Of a stretch of DNA of 64,000 bases, positions 62,912 through 64,000 are shown piece after piece. This stretch comes from Chersky-840 sp963848335 (lineage in GTDB: Bacteria > Actinomycetota > Acidimicrobiia > Acidimicrobiales > UBA8190). The translations under genes were made by a program, and so were the position numbers. The stretch is taken from positions 186,001-250,000 of the forward strand of contig CAWKDD010000001.1 of NCBI GenBank assembly GCA_963848335.1. Direction: 5' to 3'. Every line of letters begins with the position of its first letter. The first letter of the stretch is position 1. The notes below the pieces were generated by a model, which saw only the letters and a list, made by a program, of their open reading frames with translations, ran no database searches and was not told where the DNA came from.

Positions 62912-64000
62912 ATGGGGAGACGTCATGCCAGGGCTCCGGAATCGGAGGGTTCCCAACCCGACGACCAGCCGAGCATGACGCCGAGTCCGTCGACTGGCCC
63001 GTCACCGAAATCTTCACCGGGCCCGTCACCGGGCACGATGGCGCCCCCTCGGCGAGGACTGGCCCCGGTCCTGTTGTCGCTCTTCTTGGTGGTGGGGCTT
63101 CTGGCAGCAGCCGGTGCGGGGTGGAAGTGGACGGGCACGGTGAACGGCGGCGCCCGCCAGTCATTCGACCAGCGCGCCGCAGGGGTGGCGTCGCGGGTCA
63201 CGATGGCGCTGCAGGGAGCCACCGACCTCACCACGAGCACCCGAGCGCTGATCGGCCAGAACCCGGACCTGACCAACGTCGAGCTGGCGGGGTGGTTCTC
63301 CGCGCTGAGCGGTTCGCGCCAACAGTCCACGAGCGGAGTCGCCTATATCGAGAGCGTGTCGGCCTCCGAGTTCTACTACTTCCGCGTGGCGATGGCCGCC
63401 GACCCCACGAGCACCTTGTCGTCGGGCGTGCCGTTCACGGTCACTCCCAGCTCCGCCCAGGCCCCGTACTGCTTCACGCGCCTGCAGGCGCTGCGCAGCT
63501 CGTTGCAACATGCCGCCGGCGTGGCGCTGCCCCCCGGTCTCGACTGGTGCGACACCTCGGTGAACGGCGCGCTCGAGCGCGTCGCGTGACACGGGCCAGA
63601 TCGAGGTCGCGCCGCTGCTCGGGTCCGACGAGGTCAAGGCGCTGGGGCTCGACGCGGGGACCGATCTCACGTCGGGGAACGCGGTCGCCCACGTCATCGC
63701 GTCGATCGACCAGACCTTCGGCTCCACCGTCGTGATGGTGGCACCCGTCTACGATGGGCCCGCGCCGACGACCCTCACGGGACGGCGCGACGCGCTCGAA
63801 GGGTGGGTCGGCTCGGTCGTCGACACCGGCGAGGTCCTGACGGCGGCGCTGGGTGCACAGCGCGGCCTGCAGGTGACCCTGGCGCACAAGTCCGCCGGGC
63901 CCGCGGGGTCCAAAGCTCAGGTCATCGCCACCACCGCCCCCGCCAACACCAAAGGCGGGCTCGTCGACGTGCTCCGCCTCCATGGCAACGGTCGTTGGGT
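62912..64000 (+). CDS. CHASE-domain membrane sensor, 5' part (frame slip near 63588)
   Basis: Starts ATG 62912 (MGRRHARAPESEGSQPDDQP), with a Ser/Pro-rich cytoplasmic lead, then a transmembrane helix (LAPVLLSLFLVVGLLAAAGA) and an extracellular CHASE domain: QRAAGVASRVTMALQGATDL, and SGVAYIESVSASEFYYF. A slip near 63588 leads to IEVAPLLGSDEVKALGLDAG, VVMVAPVYDG, and LEGWVGSVVDTGEVLTAALG. The gene runs off the right edge, so the output domain (kinase or GGDEF) is not seen. No tight ribosome site; later Met codons are possible. Confidence 0.75.

Overview
The window is a 64 kb piece of a very GC-rich bacterial chromosome. Several gene families point to Actinomycetota: paired WYL regulators PafB/PafC, an FmdB zinc ribbon, a BsaP-like zinc-ribbon protein, a DinB/mycothiol-type enzyme, and many start codons that lie 5-9 nt after a TANNNT -10 box with no Shine-Dalgarno sequence. 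A complete type IV pilus assembly locus without a secretin fits a monoderm such as an Acidimicrobiia member. The phylum is well supported; the class is a guess. No rRNA, tRNA, CRISPR array or insertion sequence was recognised.

Layout. 1-11.3 kb: acyl-CoA synthetase (partial), Dxs, AIM24-family protein, thioesterase, TldD/TldE peptidase pair, FmdB, MoaC, a proline-rich protein and two small unknowns. 11.4-24.6 kb: type IV pilus locus (pilT1, divergent prepilin peptidase, pilB, pilT2, pilC, membrane protein, a pilM-pilN fusion, pilO, two near-identical pilin genes each ending in a strong hairpin). 24.6-31 kb: FtsH-like protease, acyl-CoA carboxyltransferase, then dehydrogenase-flippase-lipoprotein. 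31-35.5 kb: CtaG (-), PafB-PafC (+), and a relaxase-domain protein preceded by short tandem repeats. 35.5-38.8 kb: TetR, a BsaP-like protein and an archaeal-type riboflavin synthase on the minus strand, divergent from an ABC exporter across a two-site operator. 38.8-43.4 kb: small unknown proteins, then three adjacent genes with six YbjQ-like domains. 43.4-50.2 kb: DinB-like, AlkA-like glycosylase, GH13 glucosidase, SDR, GrpB, BioB, acyl-CoA dehydrogenase. 50.2-55.8 kb: MBL hydrolase, then a minus-strand operon of enoyl-CoA hydratase, P450, cyclic-nucleotide-domain protein and FAD oxidoreductase. 56-64 kb: MpaB-like oxygenase, GGDEF-EAL protein, a SpeD-like/N-acyltransferase pair, TetR with divergent mycothiol-type enzyme, small proteins and a CHASE sensor cut by the window end.

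Functional themes. The pilus genes form an extension/retraction machine with MshEN-like domains on PilB and on one PilT; a GGDEF-EAL enzyme lies 33 kb away. Fatty-acid/lipid CoA chemistry recurs (acyl-CoA synthetase, dehydrogenase, hydratase, carboxyltransferase, P450, thioesterase). Cofactor genes are scattered (dxs, moaC, ribC, bioB and a possible BioB helper).

Caution: about 25 genes, concentrated at 12-24, 31-35 and 40-55 kb, are broken by single-base frame slips while the protein continues in another frame. The density argues for consensus errors in a draft assembly rather than true decay. Such genes are given as one CDS spanning the slips.
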